This document shows positions 42,527 through 51,597 of a stretch of 64,000 nt of DNA, in pieces. The notes beneath the pieces were generated by a model. The model saw only the letters and a list, made by a program, of their open reading frames with translations, was not told the DNA's origin and ran no database searches. A program made the translations under genes and the position numbers. Every line of letters begins with the position of its first letter. The stretch's first letter is position 1. The DNA comes from Glycomyces sp. NRRL B-16210 (GTDB lineage: Bacteria > Actinomycetota > Actinomycetes > Mycobacteriales > Micromonosporaceae): positions 62,001-126,000 of the forward strand of contig NZ_JOGR01000013.1 in assembly GCF_000719515.1 (NCBI RefSeq). Direction: 5' to 3'.

Positions 42527-42590
42527 CCGCAGTGGCACGCCGGGCCTCAGGCCCGCAGCCCCATCTACGGACGGATTGGCACGGTACCGC

Positions 42591-43601
42591 ATGCTCGGCA
42601 CACACCGGATCAGCGAAGCGCAGCTCGTAGACCTGCTCCGCCGTGCCAGAAAGACCGACTTCGGTCGCTGGAGCAAAGCCGACCTCCAGCGGGGCATGAC
42701 CGACCTCGGCTGGCAGGTCCGCTCCGCCGAGGTCGACATCGGCATGTGGCGGGCCGAGACCGGTTACGACACCGGCAACGCGATCGCCGACTCCGTGCCG
42801 CCTCAGACTCCCGTCACCGGCCGCGCCGACTTCTACTCGATCGAAGTGATGGTCCTGCGCTCGGCCGAGCGCGGCCGCCAAGGCGAGAACCACCGCACGC
42901 TGATCTTCCGCGAAGTCCTGCGCACCATGATGAACGAGCTCGGCGCCCCCGAGATCCGCGGCGGCGACGGCGGCCCCTGGATCCGCTGGTACCGCGACGG
43001 CCTCGTCTTCGAGCTCCACCTGCGCCGCTTCCACGGCGGCGTGACCCTGCGCCTGCTCTCCCCTGACCTGTTCGAGCAGCTCGAAGCCCACGCGGTGGGC
43101 AAAGGCGACGTTTCGGGCTGGTCGGCCTACGCCCGCGCCTCGCAGCACCCGCCGGAGCCGAACTGCACCGACATCGGCGAGTTCACCGAGCGCCTCTCCT
43201 CGCTCCTGGCCGACATGTCCGCCGACGTGCCGGTGGTCGACACCTCCGGGACGGTGCTCCTGCGCACCAGCGACTGGTCCGCGCGCTACGTGGCCGCGTT
43301 CGTCGACGGGGGTCTGCGCGTCGAGGCCAGCGCCGCGGTGAGCGGCGCCTGGCGCTCGGGCCTCTCGAACCTCCCCGGTCTCGGCTTCCGCGCGCCCAGC
43401 GGCGCCCAGCCGAACTGGTCGCGCAGCTTCAACTCGACCGACCGCACCGCCACCAACCAGGCCGCCCACATGATGGTGGACGCCCTGCGGGCGTTCGGCA
43501 TCCAGGACCTGTTCGACATCGTCTACGACGGCTTCACCGCCGACGGCGAGCGCATGTACCTCCCGGTGCTCGGCATCGGCAACGGCAACGACGCGTACTA
43601 G
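42591..43601 (+). CDS. Hypothetical protein, about 336 residues
   Basis: A soluble protein without recognised domain. The N-terminal 60 residues are helical and basic. A middle alpha/beta part includes FYSIEVMVLRSAERGRQGEN, and the C-terminal part, from about 210, has VDTSGTVLLRTSDWSARYVA and ends in a hydrophobic strand (MYLPVLGIG). No signal peptide or membrane helix. ATG 42591 is preferred over an in-frame TTG at 42576, but neither has a good ribosome site. The candidate iron box at 42508 may control it. Confidence 0.65.
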   Translation: MLGTHRISEAQLVDLLRRARKTDFGRWSKADLQRGMTDLGWQVRSAEVDIGMWRAETGYDTGNAIADSVPPQTPVTGRADFYSIEVMVLRSAERGRQGENHRTLIFREVLRTMMNELGAPEIRGGDGGPWIRWYRDGLVFELHLRRFHGGVTLRLLSPDLFEQLEAHAVGKGDVSGWSAYARASQHPPEPNCTDIGEFTERLSSLLADMSADVPVVDTSGTVLLRTSDWSARYVAAFVDGGLRVEASAAVSGAWRSGLSNLPGLGFRAPSGAQPNWSRSFNSTDRTATNQAAHMMVDALRAFGIQDLFDIVYDGFTADGERMYLPVLGIGNGNDAY

Positions 43602-43623
43602 CGGTCGGGGTTAGGGTCGGACC

Positions 43624-44634
<1,011 letters not shown>

Positions 44635-44697
44635 GAGCGTCCGAACGGCCTCGCACGATCCACCTGAACAGGGGGTTGCCGACGGGCCTCACCGAAG

Positions 44698-44733
44698 GTA
44701 GGTTAGGCATGCCTTCTTTAGTCGAGCCTAACC
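44698..44733 (+). promoter_or_regulatory. Iron-box-like dyads upstream of bfd
   Basis: GTAGGTTAGGC begins an imperfect DtxR/IdeR-type box (44698-44716). GGTTAGGC (44701-44708) and GCCTAACC (44726-44733) form a perfect inverted repeat. The cluster ends 17 bp before the bfd start. Confidence 0.55.
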
Positions 44734-44750
44734 ATTCCGGAGGTCGGTGC

Positions 44751-44936
44751 GTGTACGCCTGCATCTGCCACGCAGTCCACGAGAACGAAGTGCGTGACTG
44801 CATCAGCGCCGGCGCGCACACCGAAGAGGCCATCGGCGCCGCCTGCGACGCCGGCACCAGCTGCGGCACCTGCCACGAGCGCCTCACGGACATGATCGAG
44901 AGTTATTTCACCGACTCGGTGCCCGCCGCGGCCTGA
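44751..44936 (+). CDS. bfd: Bacterioferritin-associated ferredoxin
   Basis: A 61-residue BFD-like [2Fe-2S] protein. The four Cys ligands are Cys4 and Cys6 (ACICHAV) and the CGTC pair near 38-41. Bfd donates electrons to bacterioferritin heme and so releases stored iron under starvation. The GTG at 44751 is chosen because GGAGG lies seven bases upstream; an ATG at 44709 would lie inside the operator. Control by an iron regulator fits its role. Confidence 0.9.
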   Translation: MYACICHAVHENEVRDCISAGAHTEEAIGAACDAGTSCGTCHERLTDMIESYFTDSVPAAA

Positions 44937-44980
44937 GGTCTTTCCCCGCACTGCATTTATCGGCATTTGCCGGTCGCTTT

Positions 44981-45012
44981 AGGATGTCCTCCCTTAGGAT
45001 AGGTTGTCCTAT
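44981..45012 (+). promoter_or_regulatory. Iron-box-like repeats upstream of bfr
   Basis: The 19-mer at 44994-45012 (TTAGGATAGG...CCTAT) matches 14 of 19 consensus positions by eye and contains ATAGG/CCTAT arms. A second AGGATGTCCT dyad lies at 44981-44990. Both are upstream of a possible -10 box, TAGTGT (45053-45058). Confidence 0.5.
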
Positions 45013-45111
45013 TTTAGGCATTCCTGGCTGGAAATGGGCCCCGACCTGGTCCTAGTGTGGGATCGTCGGCCACGCGACCGGCGACCGACGGACCGGGAAG
45101 GACGGATTGCA

Positions 45112-45594
45112 ATGCAGGGCGACAAGAAGGTCATCGAATTCCTCAATGAGCAGTTGACCGCGGAGCTCACCGCGATCAACCAGTACTTCCTCCACGCGAA
45201 GATCCAGGAGAACTGGGGCTACACCAAGCTCGCGAAGTACACCAGGGCCGAGTCGATGGACGAGATGCGCCACGCGGAGGTCCTGACCGACCGGATCCTG
45301 TTCCTCGACGGGATGCCGAACTACCAGCGGCTGTTCCCGCTGCGGATCGGCGCCTCGGTCGAGGAGATCTTCCGCTGCGACCGCGAGATCGAGGTCGAGG
45401 CGATCGACCGCCTCAAGCGCGGCATCGAGCACATGGAGTCGGTCAAGGACTACGTCTCGCGGGACCTCTTCGAAGGCATCCTCAAGGACGAGGAGCACCA
45501 CATCGACTACCTCGACACGCAGCTCGAGATCATCGAGAAGATCGGCGAAGCGCTCTACATCCAGAGCCTCATCGAGCAGCCCGACGCCGCATAG
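45112..45594 (+). CDS. bfr: Bacterioferritin
   Basis: A 160-residue heme-containing ferritin. The ferroxidase ligands Glu18, Glu51 and His54 are in place (ELTAINQYF, SMDEMRHAE), Met52 is the axial heme ligand, and the later Glu/His pair is in DEEHHIDYLD. It forms a 24-mer that oxidises and stores iron in the cytoplasm. ATG 45112 has GGGAAGGA upstream; an earlier in-frame ATG at 45004 would lie in the operator. It pairs functionally with Bfd 180 bp upstream. Confidence 0.96.
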   Translation: MQGDKKVIEFLNEQLTAELTAINQYFLHAKIQENWGYTKLAKYTRAESMDEMRHAEVLTDRILFLDGMPNYQRLFPLRIGASVEEIFRCDREIEVEAIDRLKRGIEHMESVKDYVSRDLFEGILKDEEHHIDYLDTQLEIIEKIGEALYIQSLIEQPDAA

Positions 45595-45632
45595 CCTCGG
45601 CGTCTCCCCAGCTCAGAGCCTTGAACAGAGGC

Positions 45633-45667
45633 GGGGGCCGGCCTTTCGGCCGGCCCCCTTTCTTCTT
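45633..45667 (+). terminator. Strong terminator after bfr
   Basis: A perfect 11-bp GC stem (45633-45643 with 45648-45658) with a TTTC loop, followed by a TTTCTTCTT tail. It is the most canonical intrinsic terminator in the window. Confidence 0.9.
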
Positions 45668-45757
45668 GCGGCAGAGCCCCTCACATCTCCGCCACAGTGG
45701 TAGGTCGCCGCCTTGACAGCGCCGACGTTCGGATCGTAACATATCAATGCTTTGAAT

Positions 45758-45778
45758 GAAAGTTTCCGAAACTCTCGG
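45758..45778 (+). promoter_or_regulatory. Operator-like dyads upstream of the GH10 xylanase
   Basis: GAAAGTTTC (45758-45766) is a perfect dyad overlapping the imperfect CCGAAACTCTCGG (45766-45778). Both match the type seen before the oligosaccharide importer at 30130 and 30259. They lie 100-120 bp before the xylanase start. Confidence 0.5.
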
Positions 45779-45878
45779 AACTCGAGGTTCAACTCAAGGT
45801 TCAACCGATGGTCGCGGCCGGCACTCCACGACCCCCGCCGACTGCGTCCTTCCCTCTCACGACACGAAGGAGCCGTCC

Positions 45879-47495
45879 ATGGACTCCCCCTCACCGCACG
45901 CGATCGAGCGACCGCCCGAACCGGGCCGCACGACCCGCCGATCGGTCCTCGCCACCGCCTCCCTGGCCGCCGGAGCGACGCTCCTGCCTGCCGGGGTCCT
46001 CACCCTCGCCACCTCCTCGGCCCACGCCGACGACCTGCTGCTGGAGACCGGCTTCTCCTCCGGCACCACCGAAGGCTGGACCGGCCGCGGCGACGCCGCC
46101 GTCTCGGTCAACGCCGAGGCGAACCTCCTCGTCGAGGGCCGCACCGCCTCCTGGAACGGCGCCGCGATCGACCTCACCGAGCACATCGAAGTCGGCGTCC
46201 GCTACCGGCTCCGAGTCCGCCTGCGCCTGCCCTCGGGCGAACCCGCCGACCTGCGCACCTCCGTGCAGCGCGACGCGGGCGAGGCCACCCACTACGACAC
46301 CGTCCAATGGAACACCGCGGTGACCGCCGACGACTGGGTCGAGTTCTCCGGCACCTACTCGATCGCCCAGCCCGCCGACCGGCTCCAGTTCTACGTCGAG
46401 TCCGACGAGAGCCTCACCCCGATCCTGCTCGACGACTTCACGCTCACCAGGATTGAGGACCCCGAGATCGAGGACCTCGTGCCGCTCAAGGCCTTCCTCG
46501 CCGCCGACTTCCCGATCGGCTGCGCCGTCGAGCCGCCCGAGGTCGTCGGCCGGCCCTCCGAACTGCTCGCGAGGCACTTCGCGCAGGTCACCCCCGGCAA
46601 CCAGATGAAACCTGAAACGATCCAACCCGCCGAAGGCCTCTTCGACTTCGGCCCGGCCGACCAGATCGTCGACTTCGCCGAAGCCGAAGGCATGCAGGTC
46701 TGGGGCCACACCCTGCTGTGGCACAACCAGACCGCCGACTGGTGGTTCCTCGACGCCGACGGCGAGCCGCTCCAGAGCACCCCCGAGCACCGGCAGCTCC
46801 TCCTCGACCGCCTCGAAGCCCACGTCACCGCGATCGGCGAGCACTACGGCGACCGCATCTGGGCCTGGGACGTCGTCAACGAGGTGATCGACCCCGACCA
46901 GCCCGACGGCCTGCGCCGCTCCCGCTGGTACGAGGTCTTCGACGGCGGCGGCTACATCGACGCGGCCTTCACCATCGCCCGCGAAGCGCTCCCCAGTGGC
47001 GTCAAGCTCTTCATCAACGACTACAACACCGAGTTCCCCGACAAGCGCGAGGCGATGTACAACCTCGTGCAGGGCCTCCAGGACCGAGGCGTCCCGGTCG
47101 ACGGCATCGGCCACCAGGCCCACGTCGACTACCGGCGCCCGGTGTCGCTCCTGGCCGAGTCCATCGACGCCTTCAAGGAACTCGGCGTCCTCCAGGCGAT
47201 CACCGAACTCGACGTCTCGGTCTCCGACTACCCCGAAGAGAGCCTCCCCGAGACCCCGCCCGAACGCCTCGCCGCCCAAGGCGAGTACTACCGGGACCTG
47301 TTCGCCCTCCTACGCGAGCGCGCCGACGACCTCGAATCGGTGACCATGTGGGGCCTCTACGACGCCGTCTCGTGGCTGCGGACCTGGCCGGTCGCACGAC
47401 CGCACGAGGCGCCGCTCATCTTCGACGACCGCCTCCAGGCCAAGGCCGCCTACTGGGGCATCGTCGACCCCGACAGCCTCGAACCCGAGGCGTAA
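45879..47495 (+). CDS. Secreted endo-1,4-beta-xylanase, glycoside hydrolase family 10
   Basis: A 538-residue enzyme. The twin-arginine signal peptide (TTRRSVLATAS... ending SAHA, about 1-50) indicates Tat export. A carbohydrate-binding module of CBM4/9 type covers about 50-195 and the GH10 barrel about 205-535. The acid/base is Glu335 (DVVNEVID) and the nucleophile Glu443 (ITELDVSV). WGHTLLWHNQ is the substrate-binding signature. It cuts xylan into oligosaccharides that the importer at 30450-36705 may take up. ATG 45879 has GAAGGAG; an ATG at 45756 lies in the operator and is unlikely. Confidence 0.93.
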   Translation: MDSPSPHAIERPPEPGRTTRRSVLATASLAAGATLLPAGVLTLATSSAHADDLLLETGFSSGTTEGWTGRGDAAVSVNAEANLLVEGRTASWNGAAIDLTEHIEVGVRYRLRVRLRLPSGEPADLRTSVQRDAGEATHYDTVQWNTAVTADDWVEFSGTYSIAQPADRLQFYVESDESLTPILLDDFTLTRIEDPEIEDLVPLKAFLAADFPIGCAVEPPEVVGRPSELLARHFAQVTPGNQMKPETIQPAEGLFDFGPADQIVDFAEAEGMQVWGHTLLWHNQTADWWFLDADGEPLQSTPEHRQLLLDRLEAHVTAIGEHYGDRIWAWDVVNEVIDPDQPDGLRRSRWYEVFDGGGYIDAAFTIAREALPSGVKLFINDYNTEFPDKREAMYNLVQGLQDRGVPVDGIGHQAHVDYRRPVSLLAESIDAFKELGVLQAITELDVSVSDYPEESLPETPPERLAAQGEYYRDLFALLRERADDLESVTMWGLYDAVSWLRTWPVARPHEAPLIFDDRLQAKAAYWGIVDPDSLEPEA

Positions 47496-47506
47496 CGGCG
47501 AGACTT

Positions 47507-47559
47507 CCGGGAGCGGGGCAGCACTGCGTCCAGCAGCCCAGCCGGGGCCCCGCTCCCGG
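47507..47559. terminator. Terminator between convergent xylanase and acetyltransferase genes
   Basis: CCGGGAGCGGGGC (47507-47519) pairs perfectly with GCCCCGCTCCCGG (47547-47559) across a 27-nt loop, located just between the two stops. Confidence 0.65.
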
Positions 47560-47565
47560 GTCCGA

Positions 47566-48024
47566 CTACTTCCCGGCCCGCCGCATCGGCACGTGCGCGA
47601 TCCCGTCCTCGACGTACTCCTCGCCCGCGACCTCGAAACCGTACTTGCGGTAGAACCCGGCCGCGTACGTCTGCGAATCGAGCACCACCTCCGCCTCCGG
47701 CCCCACCGACTCCAGCGCCGCGGCCATCAGCCGCCCGCTCAGACCCGACCCGCGCTCCTGCGGAACGCAGCACACCCGCCCGATCCGCCAACCCGAACCG
47801 CCGACCGAGCGGTCCCGCAGCAGCCGCAGGCACGCGACCGCCCCGTCCTCGCCGTCGAACCAGAAGTGCACGGTCTCCGGATCGGTGTCGTACCCGTCGA
47901 GATCGGGGTACGGGCACTCCTGCTCGACCACGAACACCGCCTGCCGGAGCCTGGCGAGGCCGAACACCGCCGCGCCGTCGAGCCCCGCGAACCCACTCTT
48001 CCGTATTTCGCGCATACCCGCCAT
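47566..48024 (-). CDS. GNAT family N-acetyltransferase, ElaA-like
   Basis: About 152 residues. ARLRQAVFVVEQECPYPDLDGYD is the ElaA-type opening, and the acetyl-CoA loop is VPQERGSGLSGRLM near 95 (Q/RxxGxG/A), ending with FYRKYGFEVAGEEYVEDGI. It acetylates an unknown small molecule or protein. The start is unclear: ATG 48024 is used, ATG 48015 has GGCGGGT upstream, and TTG 48045 is also open. Confidence 0.85.
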   Translation of the reverse strand: MAGMREIRKSGFAGLDGAAVFGLARLRQAVFVVEQECPYPDLDGYDTDPETVHFWFDGEDGAVACLRLLRDRSVGGSGWRIGRVCCVPQERGSGLSGRLMAAALESVGPEAEVVLDSQTYAAGFYRKYGFEVAGEEYVEDGIAHVPMRRAGK

Positions 48025-48079
48025 TAGAGCAGCGTTCGCCGCCAAGCGGTTGGACGCTCACGCGCACCCGTCGGCCGCC

Positions 48080-49021
48080 TCACGCCTCCGCGAGCCGCCC
48101 CTTCCACCACTCGAGCGTCTCGGCCAGCGCCGTCGCCAGGTCCGTCGGCTCGTCCCCGAACGCCTCGGTGAACGCCGAGGAGTCCATCACGTACGGCCCG
48201 TCCCACTGGTGCCGGGTCTCGGCCATGCCCCGCATCGCCGGCTTGAACGCCCCCACGACCTGGATCAGCACCCACCACGGCAGCCGCCGCACCTTCGGGT
48301 CCGTGCCGCTCTGGCGGCCCAGCTCCGCGATCGCCTCCCGCATCGACACCGCCGGCGCCGACGGCACGTGCCACGGCCGCCCCCACGACCGGTCGTCCCC
48401 GGCCAGGCGCACCAGCGCCCGCGCCATGTCCGGGATGTACGTGAACGTGTGCGGCGCTTCGGGGTCCCCGAAGACGTCCACGGTCTTCCCCTCCATCGCC
48501 GGGCGCACCATCCGCTCGCCGAGCATCGCGTCCGCCAGCGCCCCGGGCCCGAAGTAGTCCGACCCCCGCGCCTCGGTGAACCGCAGGTCCCCGGCCTCGT
48601 GCAGCGCCATCGCGTCCTCCCACATCCGGATCCGGATGCGCCCCTTGTGGCCGGGGGACCGCAGCGGCGTCGCCTCGGTCATCGGAGCGTCCACGGGCCC
48701 GTAGACGTACAGGTTCCCGGTGTTGACCAGCGAGGCCCCGTGCCGCTTGGCGGCGCCCAGGATCGCGGCGAACATCGGCGGCCACTCCTCGGCCCACTGG
48801 TGGTACCCGGCCGGGTTCGCGCAGTTGTAGATGACCTCGGCCCCGGCGCTGGCGGCGGCGAGCGCTTCGGCGTCCCTGGCGTCGACGGCGACGTGCTCGA
48901 CGCCGTCGCCGCTCGTTCCGCCGGAGCGGCTGAGGACGCGGACGCGCTCGCCGCGCGCGGTGAGGATCGCGGCGACGGTGGTGCCGATCTGGCCTTTGCC
49001 GATGATCACGTGGTCGGTCAT
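48080..49021 (-). CDS. NAD-dependent epimerase/dehydratase (extended SDR)
   Basis: A 313-residue Rossmann-fold oxidoreductase. The cofactor motif is IIGKGQIG near the N-terminus (GxGxxG), with NTGNLYVYG near 100. The usual YxxxK is not clearly present; RGSDYFGP near 150 occupies a similar region, so catalysis may be atypical. The ATG follows GAAGGGA. Two palindromes flank its promoter, pointing to repression by an unlinked TetR-like protein and substrate-inducible expression. Confidence 0.8.
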   Translation of the reverse strand: MTDHVIIGKGQIGTTVAAILTARGERVRVLSRSGGTSGDGVEHVAVDARDAEALAAASAGAEVIYNCANPAGYHQWAEEWPPMFAAILGAAKRHGASLVNTGNLYVYGPVDAPMTEATPLRSPGHKGRIRIRMWEDAMALHEAGDLRFTEARGSDYFGPGALADAMLGERMVRPAMEGKTVDVFGDPEAPHTFTYIPDMARALVRLAGDDRSWGRPWHVPSAPAVSMREAIAELGRQSGTDPKVRRLPWWVLIQVVGAFKPAMRGMAETRHQWDGPYVMDSSAFTEAFGDEPTDLATALAETLEWWKGRLAEA

Positions 49022-49043
49022 GGGGGAGTCCCTTCAAAAGAGA

Positions 49044-49109
49044 GAGAGCGGTGCTCTCGGTTCTGTTCAACCCTCCCACGCGCCTCCGCCACTGTCAAGA
49101 GCACTGCTC
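49044..49109 (-). promoter_or_regulatory. Promoter with two palindromic operators for the SDR gene
   Basis: On the minus strand a -35 TTGACA (49098-49093) is overlapped on its upstream side by GAGCACTGCTC (49099-49109, perfect dyad). GAGAGC-GGT-GCTCTC (49044-49058, perfect arms) lies between the promoter and the start codon. The pair brackets the promoter, as expected for a repressor. Confidence 0.5.
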
Positions 49110-49181
49110 ACTTTTGCGATCAGTGATCTCTACTACGCCCGAAAAAACCCGGACGCACCGCGTCCGGGCCTCGACTCGTGC

Positions 49182-49988
49182 TCAGGCGTACTCGTCGGCG
49201 ATCTCCCGCGCCCGGTCCCGGGCCGCCTCGATCGCGTCGGTCACCGCCGAGCGCGCCCGGTGGTTCTCCAGCTGCCGCACCGCGCTGATCGTCGTCCCCG
49301 CCGGGGACTCGACCGCCTCGCGCAGCTCCACCGGCGAGCTGCCGCTCTCGCGGAGCATCCGGGCCGCGCCGAGCGCCGTCTGCGTCACCAGCTCCGAGGA
49401 CACCGCCCGCGGCAGCCCCATGAGCACTCCGGCCTCGGTCATCGCCTCGGCCAGGTAGTAGAAGTACGCCGGCCCCGAACCGGAGATCGCGGTGACGGCG
49501 TCCTGGTGCTTCTCCTCGACCACCAGCGTCCGCCCCAGCGGCTTGAACAGTTCCTCGACCGCCGCCAGGCACGCCTGGTCGGCGTGCGTGCCGGGGGAGA
49601 GGACCGTCATCGCCTCGTCCACGAGCGCCGGCGTGTTCGGCATGGCCCGCACCACCGGCGTCGCGTCCGGCAGCCGCTTCTCGAAGAACGCCACCGGCAG
49701 TCCCGCGCAGATGCTCACCACCGGCGCGCTCCCGTCGAAGGCCCCGGTCAGCTCCTCGAGCAGCGAACCGGCGTCCTGCGGTTTGACGGCGACGATCACG
49801 GCCTCGGCGCGGCGCACCGCCTCGGCGTTCGGCTCGACGCGCACCCCGTACGCCTCGCGCAGCTCGGCGGCGCGCTCGGCGCTGCGGGCCGTGGCGATCA
49901 CCGAGTCCGGCGACCATCCCGCCCGCAGCAGGCCCGACACGATCGCCTGCCCCATCTTCCCCGCACCCAGCACCGCGACTGTCCGCAT
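49182..49988 (-). CDS. proC: Pyrroline-5-carboxylate reductase
   Basis: A 268-residue ProC, which catalyses the last step of proline synthesis (P5C to L-proline, NAD(P)H-dependent). N-terminal VLGAGKMGQAIVSGLL binds the cofactor. The C-terminal SGSGPAYFYYLAEAMTEAGV and the conserved PAGTTISAVRQLE substrate region are intact. The ATG follows GAGGAG. It appears monocistronic. Confidence 0.96.
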   Translation of the reverse strand: MRTVAVLGAGKMGQAIVSGLLRAGWSPDSVIATARSAERAAELREAYGVRVEPNAEAVRRAEAVIVAVKPQDAGSLLEELTGAFDGSAPVVSICAGLPVAFFEKRLPDATPVVRAMPNTPALVDEAMTVLSPGTHADQACLAAVEELFKPLGRTLVVEEKHQDAVTAISGSGPAYFYYLAEAMTEAGVLMGLPRAVSSELVTQTALGAARMLRESGSSPVELREAVESPAGTTISAVRQLENHRARSAVTDAIEAARDRAREIADEYA

Positions 49989-50176
49989 ACCGTCTCCTCA
50001 CGCTCTCGATGGCCTCATCGATTGTGCCTCGCGCACCGCCGCGACCGCGCCCCTCGACCACTGGGCGAGAACTTCGCACTCGCGAAAAACTGTCCGATTG
50101 AGCGTTTCGTCCCCTCGCCGCCGGAGGGGCTGCCACGATAATCGGACTCAGGCACTCAATGCGCGATTGGGGCGAT

Positions 50177-51583
50177 ATGGACGTTCTCGACTTGGCCCGG
50201 ATCCAATTCGGCGTCACGACCGTCTACCACTTCCTCTTCGTGCCCGTGACCATCGGCCTGTCGCTCCTGGTCGCCCTCCTCCAGACCCTCTGGCACACCA
50301 CCGGCAAGACCGCCTACCTCCGCGCCACCAAGTTCTGGGGCAAGCTCTTCCTCATCAACCTCGCCATGGGCGTGGTCACCGGGATCGTCCAGGAGTTCCA
50401 GTTCGGCATGAACTGGTCGGCCTACTCGCGCTTCGTCGGCGACATCTTCGGCGCCCCGCTCGCCTTCGAGGCCCTCGTCGCGTTCTTCCTCGAATCGACC
50501 TTCATCGGCATCTGGATCTTCGGCTGGGACCGCCTCAAACCCGCCCTCCACCTCGCCTGCATCTGGCTCGTCGCCCTCGGCTCCCTCGCCAGCGCCTACT
50601 TCATCCTCGCCGCCAACGCCTTCATGCAGAACCCCGTCGGCTACCAGATCAACGCCACCGCAGGAAGGGCCGAACTCACCGACTTCGGCGCCGTCCTGAC
50701 CAACCCGGTCGTCCTCGCCGCCTTCCCCCACACCATCTTCGCCTCCTGGCTCACCGCCGGCGTCGTCGTCATCGCCGTCTCCGGCTACCACTTCCAGCAC
50801 CGCCGCGACCTCGACGTGCACCGCCCCGCGATGCGCCTGGGCATCCTCACCACCCTCGTCGGCGGGCTCGGCCTCATCCTCTCGGGCGACTCCCTCAGCA
50901 AGGTCATGACCGCGACCCAGCCGATGAAGATGGCCGCCGCCGAGGCGCTCTACCAGACCACCTACAACGCGCCGTTCTCCGTGCTCACCCTCGGCTCGCT
51001 CGACGGGCGCACCGGCACCCCGGTCATCGAGATCCCCGGCCTCCTCTCCTTCCTCGCCACCGGCTCCACCCAAGGCCGCGTCGAAGGCATCAACGACCTC
51101 AACGCCCAGTACAACGCCCTCTACGGCCCCGGCGACTACGCCCCGTACATCCCCCTCACCTACTGGTCCTTCCGGCTCATGATCGGCTTCGGCCTGATCG
51201 CGATCGCCATGGCCGTCATCGTCTGGTGGTCCACCCGCCGCGGCCGCCTCCCCGCCCACCGCCTGTTCTGGCCGGCCGTCATGTGGACGGCCCTGACCCC
51301 CTTCCTCGCCAACAGCGCCGGCTGGATCTTCACCGAGATGGGCCGCCAGCCCTGGGTCGTCTTCAGCCTCCTGGAGACCAGCGCCGGCGTCTCACCGCGC
51401 GTCGGCGTGTCCACCGTCGCCCTCTCCCTCACCGGCTTCACCCTCGTCTACCTCGTGCTCGCCGTGATCGCCCTCAAGCTCTTCCTCAAGTACGCCAAGG
51501 CGGGCCCGCCCAGCGAAGCGGACGCGCTCGCCTCCTCCGGGCCGCCGGACGACGCCGACCAGCCCATGGCCTTCGCCTACTGA
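50177..51583 (+). CDS. cydA: Cytochrome bd ubiquinol/menaquinol oxidase subunit I
   Basis: A 468-residue membrane subunit carrying hemes b558, b595 and d. ARIQFGVTTVYHFLFVPVTIGLS contains the N-terminal His ligand, and GMNWSAYSRFVGDIFGAPLAFEALVAFFLES the conserved second and third helices. The C-terminal FANSAGWIFTEMGRQPWVV is diagnostic. It reduces oxygen at low tension using menaquinol. ATG 50177 (GGGG upstream) is preferred; ATG 50159 is also in frame. A GATAAT -10 lies at 50137-50142. Confidence 0.95.
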   Translation: MDVLDLARIQFGVTTVYHFLFVPVTIGLSLLVALLQTLWHTTGKTAYLRATKFWGKLFLINLAMGVVTGIVQEFQFGMNWSAYSRFVGDIFGAPLAFEALVAFFLESTFIGIWIFGWDRLKPALHLACIWLVALGSLASAYFILAANAFMQNPVGYQINATAGRAELTDFGAVLTNPVVLAAFPHTIFASWLTAGVVVIAVSGYHFQHRRDLDVHRPAMRLGILTTLVGGLGLILSGDSLSKVMTATQPMKMAAAEALYQTTYNAPFSVLTLGSLDGRTGTPVIEIPGLLSFLATGSTQGRVEGINDLNAQYNALYGPGDYAPYIPLTYWSFRLMIGFGLIAIAMAVIVWWSTRRGRLPAHRLFWPAVMWTALTPFLANSAGWIFTEMGRQPWVVFSLLETSAGVSPRVGVSTVALSLTGFTLVYLVLAVIALKLFLKYAKAGPPSEADALASSGPPDDADQPMAFAY

Positions 51584-51597
51584 TCAAGGGACACTCC

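Noticed and set aside
45004..45111. An upstream start for bacterioferritin
   Set aside because: It would place the operator in the coding region and add 36 residues not found in the family. ATG 45112 has a good ribosome site and a canonical N-terminus.
45756..45878. An upstream start for the xylanase
   Set aside because: The ATG overlaps the operator dyad, has no ribosome site, and would put 41 hydrophilic residues before a normal Tat signal.
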